Assembly: GCF_002931235.1 (NCBI RefSeq)
Contig: NZ_PSTT01000086.1
Coordinates: forward strand, 1-33,760
Reading direction: 5' to 3'
DNA length: 33,760 bases
From: Subtercola sp. Z020
Lineage (GTDB): Bacteria; Actinomycetota; Actinomycetes; Actinomycetales; Microbacteriaceae
Position numbers and translations under genes: made by a program. Position 1 is the stretch's first letter. The number at the start of each line of letters is the position of its first letter. Shown here piece after piece: positions 16,513 to 24,689 of this stretch. The notes under the pieces are model-generated. The model did no database searches. It saw nothing but the letters and a program-made list of their open reading frames with translations, and was not told the origin of the DNA.

Positions 16513-17599
16513 AGTTCACGGCCAATCCCAGAGTCGCAGCACACATCGCGATCAGGATACTGACCTGCACCAGCGTCTTCGCTGTGAACGTCGTGCGCAG
16601 CAGGGCGAGCATCTTCACATCGATCATCGGCCCGAACACGAGGAACGCGACGATTCCGCCGGGAAGGAAGGTCGAACCGAACGACAGGATGAAGAACGCG
16701 TCGACGTTCGAACAGATGGCGACCACGAACGCGAGGATCATGAGTGCCAGCACCGACCAGACCGGATTGCTGCCGAGGGCGAGCAGGATGTTGCGCGAGA
16801 CCGCCACCTGGATCAGCCCCGCGATGCCGGCGCCGATGAACAGCGCGGGCATCATCGCGCTCGTCTCCTGAGAGAACTGCACGAAGGTGCGTCGCGCCCG
16901 GTGCGTTCTGGGGGTGGCGGCGTCGACCGCGCAGGTCTCCTGGAAGCCGGGCGTGAGCAGGCTTTCGGGCTGCGGGTGACGGCTGAAGATCCAGCCGACG
17001 AGGTTCGCGATCAGCAGGCCGCCCACGATGCGCGACACGAGGATGCCGTCGTTGAAGCCGAACGCCTGGTAGGTCGTGATGATCGTGATCGGGTTGATGA
17101 TGGGGGCGGCGAACAGAAAGGTCATCGAGTCGGCGACCGTGAGCCCGCTCATGATCAGGCCGCGCGCCAGCGGAACGTTGCCGCATTCGCAGACCGGCAG
17201 CAGGACGCCGAGCAGGGAGATGCAGAGGCGCCTGAGCGCCGGGTTCTTCGGCAGCCGACGCAGCAGGAATCCTTCGGGCAGCCACACCTGCACCAGGCTC
17301 GACAGCACGATGCCGAGAAAGACGAACGGCAGCGACTCGATGACGACGCTGATCGAGAGGGTCACGAAGTCGCGTGCCGGGTCGGTCATCCACGCCGTCA
17401 CCTCGGGTGGTGTCAGGTACCGGATGCCGAGCAGCACCAGTACGGCGACGATGCCCACGAGCGGTGCGGGGTTGAACTCCGACCGCGTCAGCTGCCGCAG
17501 CGTGGGAGCTCCCGGCGGTGCGCCGGCGGGGGCGGCCTTCGCGCGGACGGTCGGCGGCGCGCTGACGTGCGTGCGCCGTTCCGTGGGTAGACGAGACAG
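16502..17599 (-). CDS. YraQ/ArsP-type permease (DUF318)
   Basis: A polytopic membrane protein of the PF03773 permease family, about 365 residues from the chosen start. It shows about eight hydrophobic segments and the family's conserved cysteine motif LLPVCECGNVPLARGL, followed by FLFAAPIINPITIITT and, in the second half, FVVAICSNVDAFFILSFGS and FGPMIDVKML. Family members are linked to export of metal(loid)s or organoarsenicals, but the substrate is unsettled. The start is uncertain: no ATG or GTG is well placed, and CTG at 17599 is preferred because GGGAGG lies just upstream and TACACT (17629-17624) could be the -10. An open frame to 17803 would run through the divergent padR promoter. It begins an operon with the TIGR03943 and propeller-like proteins. 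Confidence 0.85.
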   Translation of the reverse strand: MSRLPTERRTHVSAPPTVRAKAAPAGAPPGAPTLRQLTRSEFNPAPLVGIVAVLVLLGIRYLTPPEVTAWMTDPARDFVTLSISVVIESLPFVFLGIVLSSLVQVWLPEGFLLRRLPKNPALRRLCISLLGVLLPVCECGNVPLARGLIMSGLTVADSMTFLFAAPIINPITIITTYQAFGFNDGILVSRIVGGLLIANLVGWIFSRHPQPESLLTPGFQETCAVDAATPRTHRARRTFVQFSQETSAMMPALFIGAGIAGLIQVAVSRNILLALGSNPVWSVLALMILAFVVAICSNVDAFFILSFGSTFLPGGIVAFLVFGPMIDVKMLALLRTTFTAKTLVQVSILIAMCAATLGLAVNYVF

Positions 17600-17702
17600 A
17601 GGACCCTCCCGAGGTTCCCACCCAGTGTAGACAGGCCGCCTCGGCGGCTCCTGCAGCCGAAAGGCCCAGCCAGCTGTCAGGTTGGAGGGGGTGAACAGGC
17701 AG

Positions 17703-17725
17703 TCGTTGAGTATATCGTTGAGTAT
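17703..17725. promoter_or_regulatory. 12-bp-period direct repeat in the padR/permease divergent promoter
   Basis: TCGTTGAGTAT is repeated at 17703-17713 and 17715-17725, with TCG following again. The AT-rich repeat contains TATACT on the minus strand, five of six to the -10 consensus, and sits 28 bases before the padR ribosome binding site. It is the best candidate for a PadR operator controlling padR itself and possibly the divergent permease operon. Confidence 0.5.
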
Positions 17726-17753
17726 CGTTAGCGACCTCACGAAGGAGATCATC

Positions 17754-18353
17754 ATGGCCAGTTCATTCCCCACAGGCGGGTTCAACATGGGCAACCTCGG
17801 CAACCTCGGAAACCTCGGCAGCTACGGCGAGGGCATCTGGCAGGCCATGGACGAGTTGCGCACCAAGTTCGAGAAGCGCGGCGGCACCCGTGTCGGGCGC
17901 GGTGACGTGCGCGAGGCCGTGCTGGCCCTGCTGGCCGAGCAGCCGATGCACGGCTACCAGATCATCCGCGAGATCGAGGAGCGGAGCGGCGGCACCTGGA
18001 AGCCGAGCGCCGGTTCGGTCTACCCGACCCTGCAGCTGCTCTCCGACGAGGGCCTGATCAGCTCCGAGGAGTCGAACGGTCGCAAGACCTACTCGCTCAC
18101 CGAGGCCGGCCGCATGAGCGTCGAGGGCACCGACCCGACCGCCCCGTGGGCAGCCGAGGGCTCCGACGAGAAGCCGGGCAGCAGCAGCTCCAACAACAAG
18201 GCCCGCTTCACCTCCCTGCCGAAGGCGGGCGTCGAACTCGCCCAGGCCGCGGCCCAGGTCGGTCGTACGGGCACGCCCGAGCAGGTGCAGGAGGCGGTCT
18301 CCGTTCTCGAAGACGCTCGCCGCCGCCTGTACTCGATCCTCGCCCAGAACTGA
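17754..18353 (+). CDS. PadR-family transcriptional regulator
   Basis: A 199-residue PadR regulator. An unusual low-complexity N-terminus (NMGNLGNLGNLGSYGEG, residues 11-27) precedes the winged helix: REAVLALLAEQPMHGYQIIR at about residues 53-72, then GSVYPTLQLLSDEGLI, the classic PadR recognition helix and wing. The C-terminal part, LAQAAAQVGRTGTPEQVQEA and onward, is a helical dimerisation region. The ATG at 17754 is set by GAAGGAG with a 6-base spacer. It is divergent from the permease operon and only five bases upstream of the ABC1-kinase start, so the two are almost certainly co-transcribed. The ligand is not predictable. Confidence 0.92.
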   Translation: MASSFPTGGFNMGNLGNLGNLGSYGEGIWQAMDELRTKFEKRGGTRVGRGDVREAVLALLAEQPMHGYQIIREIEERSGGTWKPSAGSVYPTLQLLSDEGLISSEESNGRKTYSLTEAGRMSVEGTDPTAPWAAEGSDEKPGSSSSNNKARFTSLPKAGVELAQAAAQVGRTGTPEQVQEAVSVLEDARRRLYSILAQN

Positions 18354-18358
18354 CGAGG

Positions 18359-20131
18359 GTGCCGCCTGAACGCCGAGACCTGACGGGCCCTTCTGTAGCG
18401 GTGGCGGCGGTCGCGGGCAACACCCGCGCCCGCTACCGCCGTATCCTCCGCTTCGCGGCGTGGAACCTTGCCGTCACCTGGTTCTTCGAGCTGTTCCTTC
18501 CCCGTGTCGGCCTGACGAGAGTCGCCGAGCGCACGCGGTCGAGACGGATGCGCCGCTTCGCGCAACGCTTCCACGTGCTCGCCGTCGACCTCGGCGGGCT
18601 GATGATCAAGGTCGGCCAGTTCATGTCGTCGCGCCTCGACGTGCTGCCGCCGGAGATCACGGCCGAACTCGAGGGCCTGCAGGACGAAGTGCCCGCCGTT
18701 CCGTTCCCGGCGATCCGGGCGCTCGCCGAAGCGGAGCTCGGCACGAGCCTCTCCGCCGCCTTCAGCGTCGTCGCAGAGACGCCGGTTGCTGCGGCATCCC
18801 TCGGCCAGGCCCACCGCGCGCGGCTCGCCCCGGCGGCGGCGCTCGACGCCGGGTTCGACGAGGTCGTGCTGAAGGTGCAGCGCCCGGGCATCGACGCCAT
18901 CATCGAGGTCGACCTCGCTGCCCTCCGCAGGGTCGGTGGCTGGCTGAGCCACGTTCGCCTCGTCTCCGACAGGGTCGACATGCCGGCCCTCGTCGAGGAG
19001 TTCGCCGAGACCAGCCTCGAAGAGATCGACTACCTGCTCGAGGCGGCGAGTTCCGAGCGGTTCGCCGCCGACTTCGCGGGAGACCCCCGGGTCGCGGTGC
19101 CGGCCGTCGTCTGGGAGCGCACCACCCGCAGGGTACTGACGCTCGAAGACGTGACGGCGATCAAGATCACCGATGCTGACGCACTGCGGGCGGCCGGTAT
19201 CGATCCGGCCGAGGTGGCACCCGTCTTCGCGGCGGTCATGTTCGACCAGCTGTTCACGAACGGGTTCTTCCACGCCGACCCGCACCCGGGCAATGTGTTC
19301 GTGACACCGTTGGCGCGGCCTGCCACCGAGTCGACGCCCGCCTCGGCGACCGACCCGGCCCTGGCGTCGGCCCCCGGCCCCGCCTGGCAGCTGACCTTCA
19401 TCGACTTCGGCATGATGGGCACGGTTCCCCCGAACACGCGGAGCGGCCTCCGCAAGCTGCTGATCGCGGCCGCCTCCCGCGACGGCAAGGGGCTGGTCGA
19501 CGCGATCCGCGACGTGGGTGTGTTGCTCCCGTCGGCCGAGACCACCGAGCTCGAGCGGGCGATGACCGCCCTGTTCGCCCGCTTCGGCGGCATGGGGTTC
19601 GCCGAACTCCGCGACGTCGACCCGCGGGAGTTCCGCGACTTCGGCAACCAGTTCAGCGAGGTCATCCGCACGCTGCCGTTCCAGCTGCCCGAGAACTTCC
19701 TGCTGATCATCCGCGCCATGTCCCTTACCTCGGGTGTCTGCAGCGCCCTCGACCCGGCCTTCAACCTCTGGGACTCGGTCGAGCCCTACGCGCAGCAGCT
19801 GATCCGCGACGAGCGCGGCAATGTGGTGCAGGATGTCGCGAGGCAGGCCCTCGGGTCGGCGACCGTCGCACTCCGCCTCCCGGGGCGGCTGGATGCCCTG
19901 GCCACCCGCTTCGAAGACGGCACCGTCGCGGTGACGACGCCCTCGGTCGAGCGGCGGATCGCCCGGCTCGAACGCACCGCGCGGCGGGTCGTCTCGGCCG
20001 TGCTCTTCGCCGCACTGCTGATCGCGGGGGCCGTCATCCGTGCCGACGATGTCGTGTTCGGCACCGTGCTGATGGCCGTGTCGGCGCTGCCTCTGCTGCA
20101 CGCGCTGTTCGCAGGCCGTCGCGCCGGCTGA
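18359..20131 (+). CDS. ABC1/UbiB-family atypical kinase-like protein
   Basis: A 590-residue ABC1/ADCK/UbiB protein. Diagnostic elements are in order: the N-terminal KVGQ motif (LMIKVGQFMSSR, KVGQ at residues 84-87), VLKVQRPGI with the ATP-site Lys, EEIDYLLEA, the catalytic-loop equivalent FFHADPHPGN (His305, Asp307) and FIDFGMMG (Asp349). A Pro/Ala/Thr-rich insert lies between the last two. The C-terminus has two hydrophobic helices, AVLFAALLIAGAVI and VLMAVSALPLLHALF, typical of membrane-associated members. The family supports quinone biosynthesis or lipid handling by ATP-dependent activity; the substrate here is unknown. The start is GTG at 18359, five bases after the padR stop; GTG at 18401 is an alternative, as neither has a clear ribosome binding site. 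It converges with the ABC permease gene across a strong hairpin. Confidence 0.9.
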   Translation: MPPERRDLTGPSVAVAAVAGNTRARYRRILRFAAWNLAVTWFFELFLPRVGLTRVAERTRSRRMRRFAQRFHVLAVDLGGLMIKVGQFMSSRLDVLPPEITAELEGLQDEVPAVPFPAIRALAEAELGTSLSAAFSVVAETPVAAASLGQAHRARLAPAAALDAGFDEVVLKVQRPGIDAIIEVDLAALRRVGGWLSHVRLVSDRVDMPALVEEFAETSLEEIDYLLEAASSERFAADFAGDPRVAVPAVVWERTTRRVLTLEDVTAIKITDADALRAAGIDPAEVAPVFAAVMFDQLFTNGFFHADPHPGNVFVTPLARPATESTPASATDPALASAPGPAWQLTFIDFGMMGTVPPNTRSGLRKLLIAAASRDGKGLVDAIRDVGVLLPSAETTELERAMTALFARFGGMGFAELRDVDPREFRDFGNQFSEVIRTLPFQLPENFLLIIRAMSLTSGVCSALDPAFNLWDSVEPYAQQLIRDERGNVVQDVARQALGSATVALRLPGRLDALATRFEDGTVAVTTPSVERRIARLERTARRVVSAVLFAALLIAGAVIRADDVVFGTVLMAVSALPLLHALFAGRRAG

Positions 20132-20135
20132 GCGT

Positions 20136-20160
20136 GCCCCCGGGCGACCGTGCCGGGGGC
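20136..20160. terminator. GC hairpin between convergent genes
   Basis: GCCCCCGG (20136-20143) pairs with CCGGGGGC (20153-20160) over a 9-base loop, starting four bases after the kinase-like stop codon and ending before the convergent ABC permease stop at 20177. It is probably bidirectional; no T-tract is present. Confidence 0.55.
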
Positions 20161-20176
20161 GCACCCGCCCGCGTGG

Positions 20177-21595
20177 TCACGCGCTGAGAGCGCCGACGGG
20201 CGTGGCCCGGGTCGCCCGGCGTGCCGGTGCGAGCGAAGCGACCAGCGTCAGCAGTGCCGCCGCGACCGCGACCGCCACACAGAGTGCCAGCGGCACCGTC
20301 GGTACGACGAGTCCCGGGCTGCCCGCTATTCCGCCGAGCAGCGACTGTGCCCCCGCCCAGCCGTAGAACGTTCCGAGCGCCAGGCCGAGCACGACAGCCG
20401 AGACGGTGAGCTGGGCGCTCTCGGCCACGATCATGCCGCGCACCTGGCCGCGGGTGAAACCGAGCGCGCGCAGCAGCCCCAGCTCGCGGATGCGCTGCAG
20501 CACACTGAGCGACAGCGTGTTGACCAGCCCGACCGCCGCAATGAGGGCGCTGTAGCCCATCAACACGGAGAACACCGCGACCGTGGTGGTGAGCATCCGG
20601 TCGACCCCCGCGTACACCTCCGGTTCGGCAGCCTGCGCCGCCCGGATCATCTGCTGGAAGCCGGCCGTCGCCACCACGAAGGTCGTGATGAGGGTGACAC
20701 CGATCAGCAGCCCGACGGTCGAGCGGGCGGTGCGCTCGGGATGCCGTACCGCGTTCGCGGCGGCCAGCCGGGCGGTAGGCCCTCGGCCGAAGAGACGACC
20801 GACCAGGTTCAGGATGACCGGCATCACCCGGTTCGCGCCGACGATGACGCCGAGGAACGAGACCACCCCGCCGACCAGCGCCACGAGAACGCCCTGGGGG
20901 TCGCTCAGGCCGATGAAGACACCCGCTGCCAGCAGCGCGTCGCCACCGAGGAAGAGCGCGAGGGCGGCGACGCTGCGGGCGAGCCCTCCGGCTGCCTCCT
21001 CCTGGTTGGCTTCGCCCGAGGCGCCGAGCGCCTGCATCGGCGTCACGGCGAGCACCCGGCGCGAACCGATCCACGACGCGAGCCAGGTCGTCAGAACGAC
21101 CACGACCGTCGGAACCAGCAGCACCGGTTCGGCCAGGGCGTAGGGCAGGTCGGGCAGAATGCCGAGCGTGACGCAGGTGGCGGCCAGCAGCGTGGTGAGA
21201 ACGGTTCCGCCGAGGGCGCCGAGCAGGGATCCGGCCACGCCCACGAGCAGGCCCTCCCGGGTGACCGCCCGGCGTTCGGTTCGCGCGTCGGAGCCGAGCA
21301 GCCGCCGGAGGGCGATCGCGCGCGTGCGGCCGGCGATGATCGTCGAGAAGCTGTTGGCGGTGACGACGGCCCCCACGTAGACGGCGATCGTGAGGAAGAT
21401 GACGGCGGCGATCGGCAGGATGAACGCGACGGTGGCGCTCGCTCCCGTCACATCGTCGGCGCGGATCGCCGTCGTCAGCACACCGACCGTCGACAGCAGC
21501 GAGACTCCGAAGGCCGAGCTGAGAGCGGCCACCAGAATGCTCGGGGCGTGCTCGCCGAGTGCCGCCCGCATGCCCGTCACAGCCCCGGCGCTCAC
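20177..21595 (-). CDS. FtsX/MacB-type ABC transporter permease
   Basis: A 472-residue permease with two FtsX-type modules. The first spans about residues 60-180 ([40 protein letters not shown]). The second spans about residues 340-465 ([39 protein letters not shown], then the [15 protein letters not shown] ending typical of the family). Extra hydrophobic helices lie between. The large extracytoplasmic domain of MacB and of many actinobacterial relatives is absent, so it is a compact form. GTG at 21595 overlaps the ATPase stop codon by four bases. With the ATPase it should form an exporter or mechanotransmission-type ABC complex; its position after a two-component system suggests envelope-stress or antibiotic-peptide defence, which is inference. 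Confidence 0.9.
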   Translation of the reverse strand: MSAGAVTGMRAALGEHAPSILVAALSSAFGVSLLSTVGVLTTAIRADDVTGASATVAFILPIAAVIFLTIAVYVGAVVTANSFSTIIAGRTRAIALRRLLGSDARTERRAVTREGLLVGVAGSLLGALGGTVLTTLLAATCVTLGILPDLPYALAEPVLLVPTVVVVLTTWLASWIGSRRVLAVTPMQALGASGEANQEEAAGGLARSVAALALFLGGDALLAAGVFIGLSDPQGVLVALVGGVVSFLGVIVGANRVMPVILNLVGRLFGRGPTARLAAANAVRHPERTARSTVGLLIGVTLITTFVVATAGFQQMIRAAQAAEPEVYAGVDRMLTTTVAVFSVLMGYSALIAAVGLVNTLSLSVLQRIRELGLLRALGFTRGQVRGMIVAESAQLTVSAVVLGLALGTFYGWAGAQSLLGGIAGSPGLVVPTVPLALCVAVAVAAALLTLVASLAPARRATRATPVGALSA

Positions 21596-22380
21596 GCCGC
21601 GGCCTCGAGGTTCAGCATGAGGTGGCTGATCTCCTGCGGAGTGCAGCGGCCCCGATCATCCACGATCCGCCCGTCGGCGAGAAAGACGACGCGGTCGGCG
21701 AAGCTCGCGGCGATCGGGTCGTGGGTCACCATGGCGATGCTCTGGCCGCGGTCGCGACTCGCCGAGGCGAGCAGAGTGAGAACGTCGCGGCCGGTCCGCG
21801 AATCGAGGTTGCCTGTCGGTTCGTCTGCGAAGACGAGGTCGGGGCGCGTGACGAGGGCGCGGGCGATGGCGACGCGCTGCTGCTGGCCCCCCGAGAGCTC
21901 GTGCGGCCGGTGCCGCAGGCGGTCGGTGAGCCCGAGCGAGTCGACGAGAGCGAGCAGATGGGCGCGTTCGGCCGCATTCGGGCGCCGGCCGTCGAGGTCG
22001 AAGGGGAGCAGGATGTTCTGCTCGACGTCGAGCGTCGGCACCAGGTTGAACGACTGGAAGACGAACCCGATCCGCCGCCTCCGCAACAGCGTGAGGTCGG
22101 TGTCGCCGAGGCGGGTGATGTCGCGGCCGCCGAGGGCGATGGTTCCGGATGTCGCGGTGTCGAGCCCGGCCATGATGTGCATGAGCGTCGACTTGCCCGA
22201 GCCGCTCGGGCCCATGATGGCGGTGAACGCGCCCGCCTCGAGGCGCAGGGTGACACCGCGGAGCGCGGTCACGGTGGCGGAATCCGACCCGTAGCTCTTG
22301 CTGAGGTTCAGTGCTTCAGCGATCGGCTGGGCGGCGCTGACATGCCGGTGGGCGGGAACAGGGGCGGTTGCGGTTGTCAT
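21592..22380 (-). CDS. MacB/LolD-type ABC transporter ATP-binding protein
   Basis: A 262-residue single-NBD ATPase. It has P-loop [10 protein letters not shown]-loop [17 protein letters not shown], signature [16 protein letters not shown], Walker [14 protein letters not shown] and H-loop MVTHDP, the full pattern of the MacB/LolD/BceA group that pairs with FtsX-type permeases. The N-terminal 20 residues are a variable extension. ATG at 22380 is supported by TAGTGT exactly six bases upstream, implying a leaderless message and its own promoter. It is translationally coupled to the permease by a 4-base overlap and lies 79 bases downstream of the response-regulator gene on the same strand. Confidence 0.93.
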   Translation of the reverse strand: MTTATAPVPAHRHVSAAQPIAEALNLSKSYGSDSATVTALRGVTLRLEAGAFTAIMGPSGSGKSTLMHIMAGLDTATSGTIALGGRDITRLGDTDLTLLRRRRIGFVFQSFNLVPTLDVEQNILLPFDLDGRRPNAAERAHLLALVDSLGLTDRLRHRPHELSGGQQQRVAIARALVTRPDLVFADEPTGNLDSRTGRDVLTLLASASRDRGQSIAMVTHDPIAASFADRVVFLADGRIVDDRGRCTPQEISHLMLNLEAAA

Positions 22381-22392
22381 GCTTCGACACTA
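22381..22392 (-). promoter_or_regulatory. Candidate leaderless promoter (-10) of the ABC exporter
   Basis: TAGTGT (22392-22387 on the minus strand) followed by six bases and the ATG at 22380 repeats the TANNNT-N6-start pattern. No Shine-Dalgarno sequence is seen. It would allow the exporter to be expressed separately from the upstream two-component genes. Confidence 0.45.
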
Positions 22393-22459
22393 GGAAGCAC
22401 CGGCCCGCCGCGGATCGGACCTCGGGATGAACCGGAGTCAACCGAAGGGATGACATCGC

Positions 22460-23134
22460 TCAGGTGGTCAGGCCGTGCTCGTAGGCGAACACCACGAGTT
22501 GCACGCGGTCGCGGAGGCCGAGCTTGCCGAGCACCCGGCTGAGGTGCGTCTTGACGGTGGCTTCGCTCACGAACTCGTCTGCGGCGATCTCGGCGTTGCT
22601 GAGACCGCGGGCCACCTGGGCGAAGATCGCCCGCTCGCGGGTGGTCAGTGTCTCGAAGGCCGGTGGGGGAGGAGTCGTCGGTGAAGCGGCCGTGAAGCGC
22701 TCGAAGAGCTCACGCGTGGCCGAGGGCGCGATGACGGCGCTGCCGCTGTGCACCATGCGGATGGCGGCGAGCAGAAAGCCCGGCTCCGCGTCTTTCAGCA
22801 CGAAGCCGCTGGCGCCGCTCTGGATCGCCCGCGCGGCCGCCTCGTCGAGATCGAAGGTGGTGAGCACGATGATGCGGGGCCTCGACGCCCCGCGGGCATC
22901 GGCGGCTGCCAGGATGCGCTGGGTGGCCTCGATGCCGTTCATGACGGGCATGCGGATGTCCATCAAAATGACGTCGGGCTCTGCGACGGCCGCCATGGTG
23001 ACGCTCTCGGCTCCGTCGGCCGCCTCGCCCACCAGCTCGAGATCGGGTTGGCTGGAGACGAGCATGCGGATGCCCGCCCGGAAGAGCGCCTGGTCGTCGA
23101 CGAGGGCGACCCGGATGCTCGGCTGCGCGCTCAC
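22460..23134 (-). CDS. NarL/LuxR-family response regulator
   Basis: A 224-residue response regulator. The receiver domain (residues 6-125) has acidic residues at LVDDQ (Asp13, Asp14), the phospho-acceptor Asp59 in VILMDIRMPVMNG, and the conserved Lys in GFVLKDAEPG. The C-terminal LuxR helix-turn-helix reads LTTRERAIFAQVARGLSNAE then ATVKTHLSRVLGKLGLRDRV. GTG at 23134 overlaps the kinase stop codon by four bases (GTGA), giving translational coupling; an open frame to 23338 is overlap only. It should act with the upstream DesK-like kinase and may control the adjacent ABC exporter. Confidence 0.95.
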   Translation of the reverse strand: MSAQPSIRVALVDDQALFRAGIRMLVSSQPDLELVGEAADGAESVTMAAVAEPDVILMDIRMPVMNGIEATQRILAAADARGASRPRIIVLTTFDLDEAAARAIQSGASGFVLKDAEPGFLLAAIRMVHSGSAVIAPSATRELFERFTAASPTTPPPPAFETLTTRERAIFAQVARGLSNAEIAADEFVSEATVKTHLSRVLGKLGLRDRVQLVVFAYEHGLTT

Positions 23135-24408
23135 GCGACGACCAGGTCGTTCGGCGCCGGAGTCGACGGTGCGGGTACGGGCAGCCGGGCGGAGACGACG
23201 AACAGCCTGCCGCTCGGGGCCGCTGCGAGCGAGCCGCCGGCGAGCGTGGCTCGCTCGATCATGCCCGGGATGCCGTGGCCCGGCAGCGAGCCTCCCGCCG
23301 GCGCGGCAGCCGGCAGCGTGCTGGTGACGGTCACCCACAGTTCGGTGGTGGCCCAGTCGAGCGACACCGTGACGGGCTTCGCCTGGTCGCCGTGCCGCAG
23401 GGCGTTGGTCAGCGCCTCCTGCACGATGCGGTACACCGCGAGTTCACGTGGCGCCCCGAGGGCGGCGTGTGCCCCACTCGTGCGGCGCTCGACCGCGAGA
23501 CCCGTCGATCGAAAGTGGTCGGCCAGGGCATCCAGAGCCGACAGGCCCGGCTGCGGTGCACTCGAGTCGTTGTGGCGCAGCTCGCCGAGCAGCACGCGCA
23601 CATCGGCCAGCGCACTGCGGGCCGTACTCGCGATGGTGGTGAGGGACTCGTCGACGAGGTCGGTCTCGCCCGGTTCGCCGTGTATGCCTGCAGCGGTATA
23701 TAGGTAGCGAGCTCCGTCGGCCTGGGCGATCACCACTGCGAGCGAATGCGCCACGATGTCGTGCATGTCCCGCGCGATGCGGTTGCGCTCCTGCTCCACG
23801 ATGACGGCCTGCTCGGCGAGCAGGCGGTCGTTCTCGGCAGCGTGCTGGGCCTCACGGCTGGCCTCCGAGCGGGAGAAGGCGCGGGTGAGAACGCCGAGAA
23901 CCCAGCTCAGAATGAACACCGCCAGGCCGCCGACGAAGACGACCACCGTTCCCTGCGCCACAGAGAGCAGCTCGGCGTTCTGCCCGGCACGGATGCCCCG
24001 CAGAATCGTCAGCGGGGTGGCATACGTCAGCAGAGCCGGCACGACCACGGTGTAGAGCGTGGCGAGCGCCGCCCCGAGGAAGGTCGAGGCGAAGCCGAGC
24101 CAGCGCAGCACCGGTGTGCCGTAGGCGGCCGTCGAATAGAGCACCGGCAGCACGGCGAGGTCGGCGAGTCCCGGATCCTGGCGCAGGAGCATCTGCAGAA
24201 CAGCCATGAACCAGACGAGGAGCAGGGCGAGAGGCGGGCTGAGACGGCGAAGCGCGAGAGCGAATCCCATGCCGAGCGCGATGGCGAGGTCGGCGAGGCG
24301 CACGTACCCCGCCTGGTAGACCGTCGAATAGGCCACGGCGACCACGACGAGAACCACGGCGATGGCGATGTCGACTGCCCGCTGGCGGGAGGTGAGGGCG
24401 CGGAGCAT
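23131..24408 (-). CDS. DesK/NarX-type sensor histidine kinase
   Basis: A 425-residue membrane kinase. The N-terminal 190 residues contain about six hydrophobic segments (for example VDIAIAVVLVVVAVAYSTVY, LVWFMAVLQMLL and VFVGGLAVFILSWVLGVL) with almost no extracellular loop, an intramembrane-sensing layout. A short coiled coil precedes the HisKA_3 dimerisation motif RNRIARDMHDIVAHSLAVVI, with phospho-acceptor His216. The ATPase domain has YRIVQEALTNALRHG (N-box) and GHGIPGMIERATLAGGSL (G-box). ATG at 24408 has TACGGT six bases upstream. It is followed by the overlapping response-regulator gene. The layout with an ABC exporter resembles systems that answer membrane-active compounds, which is inference. 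Confidence 0.94.
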   Translation of the reverse strand: MLRALTSRQRAVDIAIAVVLVVVAVAYSTVYQAGYVRLADLAIALGMGFALALRRLSPPLALLLVWFMAVLQMLLRQDPGLADLAVLPVLYSTAAYGTPVLRWLGFASTFLGAALATLYTVVVPALLTYATPLTILRGIRAGQNAELLSVAQGTVVVFVGGLAVFILSWVLGVLTRAFSRSEASREAQHAAENDRLLAEQAVIVEQERNRIARDMHDIVAHSLAVVIAQADGARYLYTAAGIHGEPGETDLVDESLTTIASTARSALADVRVLLGELRHNDSSAPQPGLSALDALADHFRSTGLAVERRTSGAHAALGAPRELAVYRIVQEALTNALRHGDQAKPVTVSLDWATTELWVTVTSTLPAAAPAGGSLPGHGIPGMIERATLAGGSLAAAPSGRLFVVSARLPVPAPSTPAPNDLVVA

Positions 24409-24420
24409 GTCAATACCGTA
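24409..24420 (-). promoter_or_regulatory. Candidate leaderless promoter (-10) of the kinase gene
   Basis: TACGGT (24420-24415 on the minus strand), six bases and then the ATG at 24408 give the same hexamer and spacing as the sulfide oxidoreductase gene. No ribosome binding site is visible. Confidence 0.45.
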
Positions 24421-24539
24421 GGCGCCGCCGGTGCCAGGGAGGCGGAGATTCAGCGGATCGAGAAGCCTGGGAGCGCAAAATCATCCTTCCGATGCACATC
24501 GCTCGAGTGCAAAGGCGCTTCATGTGTAAGCAATATCGA

Positions 24540-24612
24540 GGCAATATCGGTGATTAGCGTGCTATTGCCTTCATTGCAAGGTACGGTTCACAAACCACCC
24601 CCAAAAGGGGTG
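24540..24612. repeat. Repeats and hairpin upstream of the ice-binding protein gene
   Basis: In the 281-base gap 24409-24689, GGCAATA (24540-24546) and TATTGCC (24563-24569) form an inverted repeat with a 16-base loop, and GCAATATCG occurs twice in direct orientation from 24530 to 24549. Further right CACCCC (24596-24601) pairs with GGGGTG (24607-24612) over a CAAAA loop. The stretch is more AT-rich than its surroundings and probably holds the promoter and regulator sites of the plus-strand gene. No convincing -10/-35 pair could be fixed. Confidence 0.5.
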
Positions 24613-24689
24613 AGGTGCTGTAGGGGTGTGGCACCAGGGTTCATGTACAACTCCTGGTTGATTTCCACACACAGTACTGAGGTACCTTC

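Noticed and set aside
18089-20164. 691-codon minus-strand open frame opposite the ABC1-type kinase gene
   Set aside because: Its composition is Arg/Asp/Gly/His-rich as expected for a GC-rich antisense shadow, while the plus-strand frame carries all ABC1 motifs.
20150-22294. 714-codon plus-strand open frame opposite the ABC exporter genes
   Set aside because: Shadow of two well-supported minus-strand genes; no recognisable domain.
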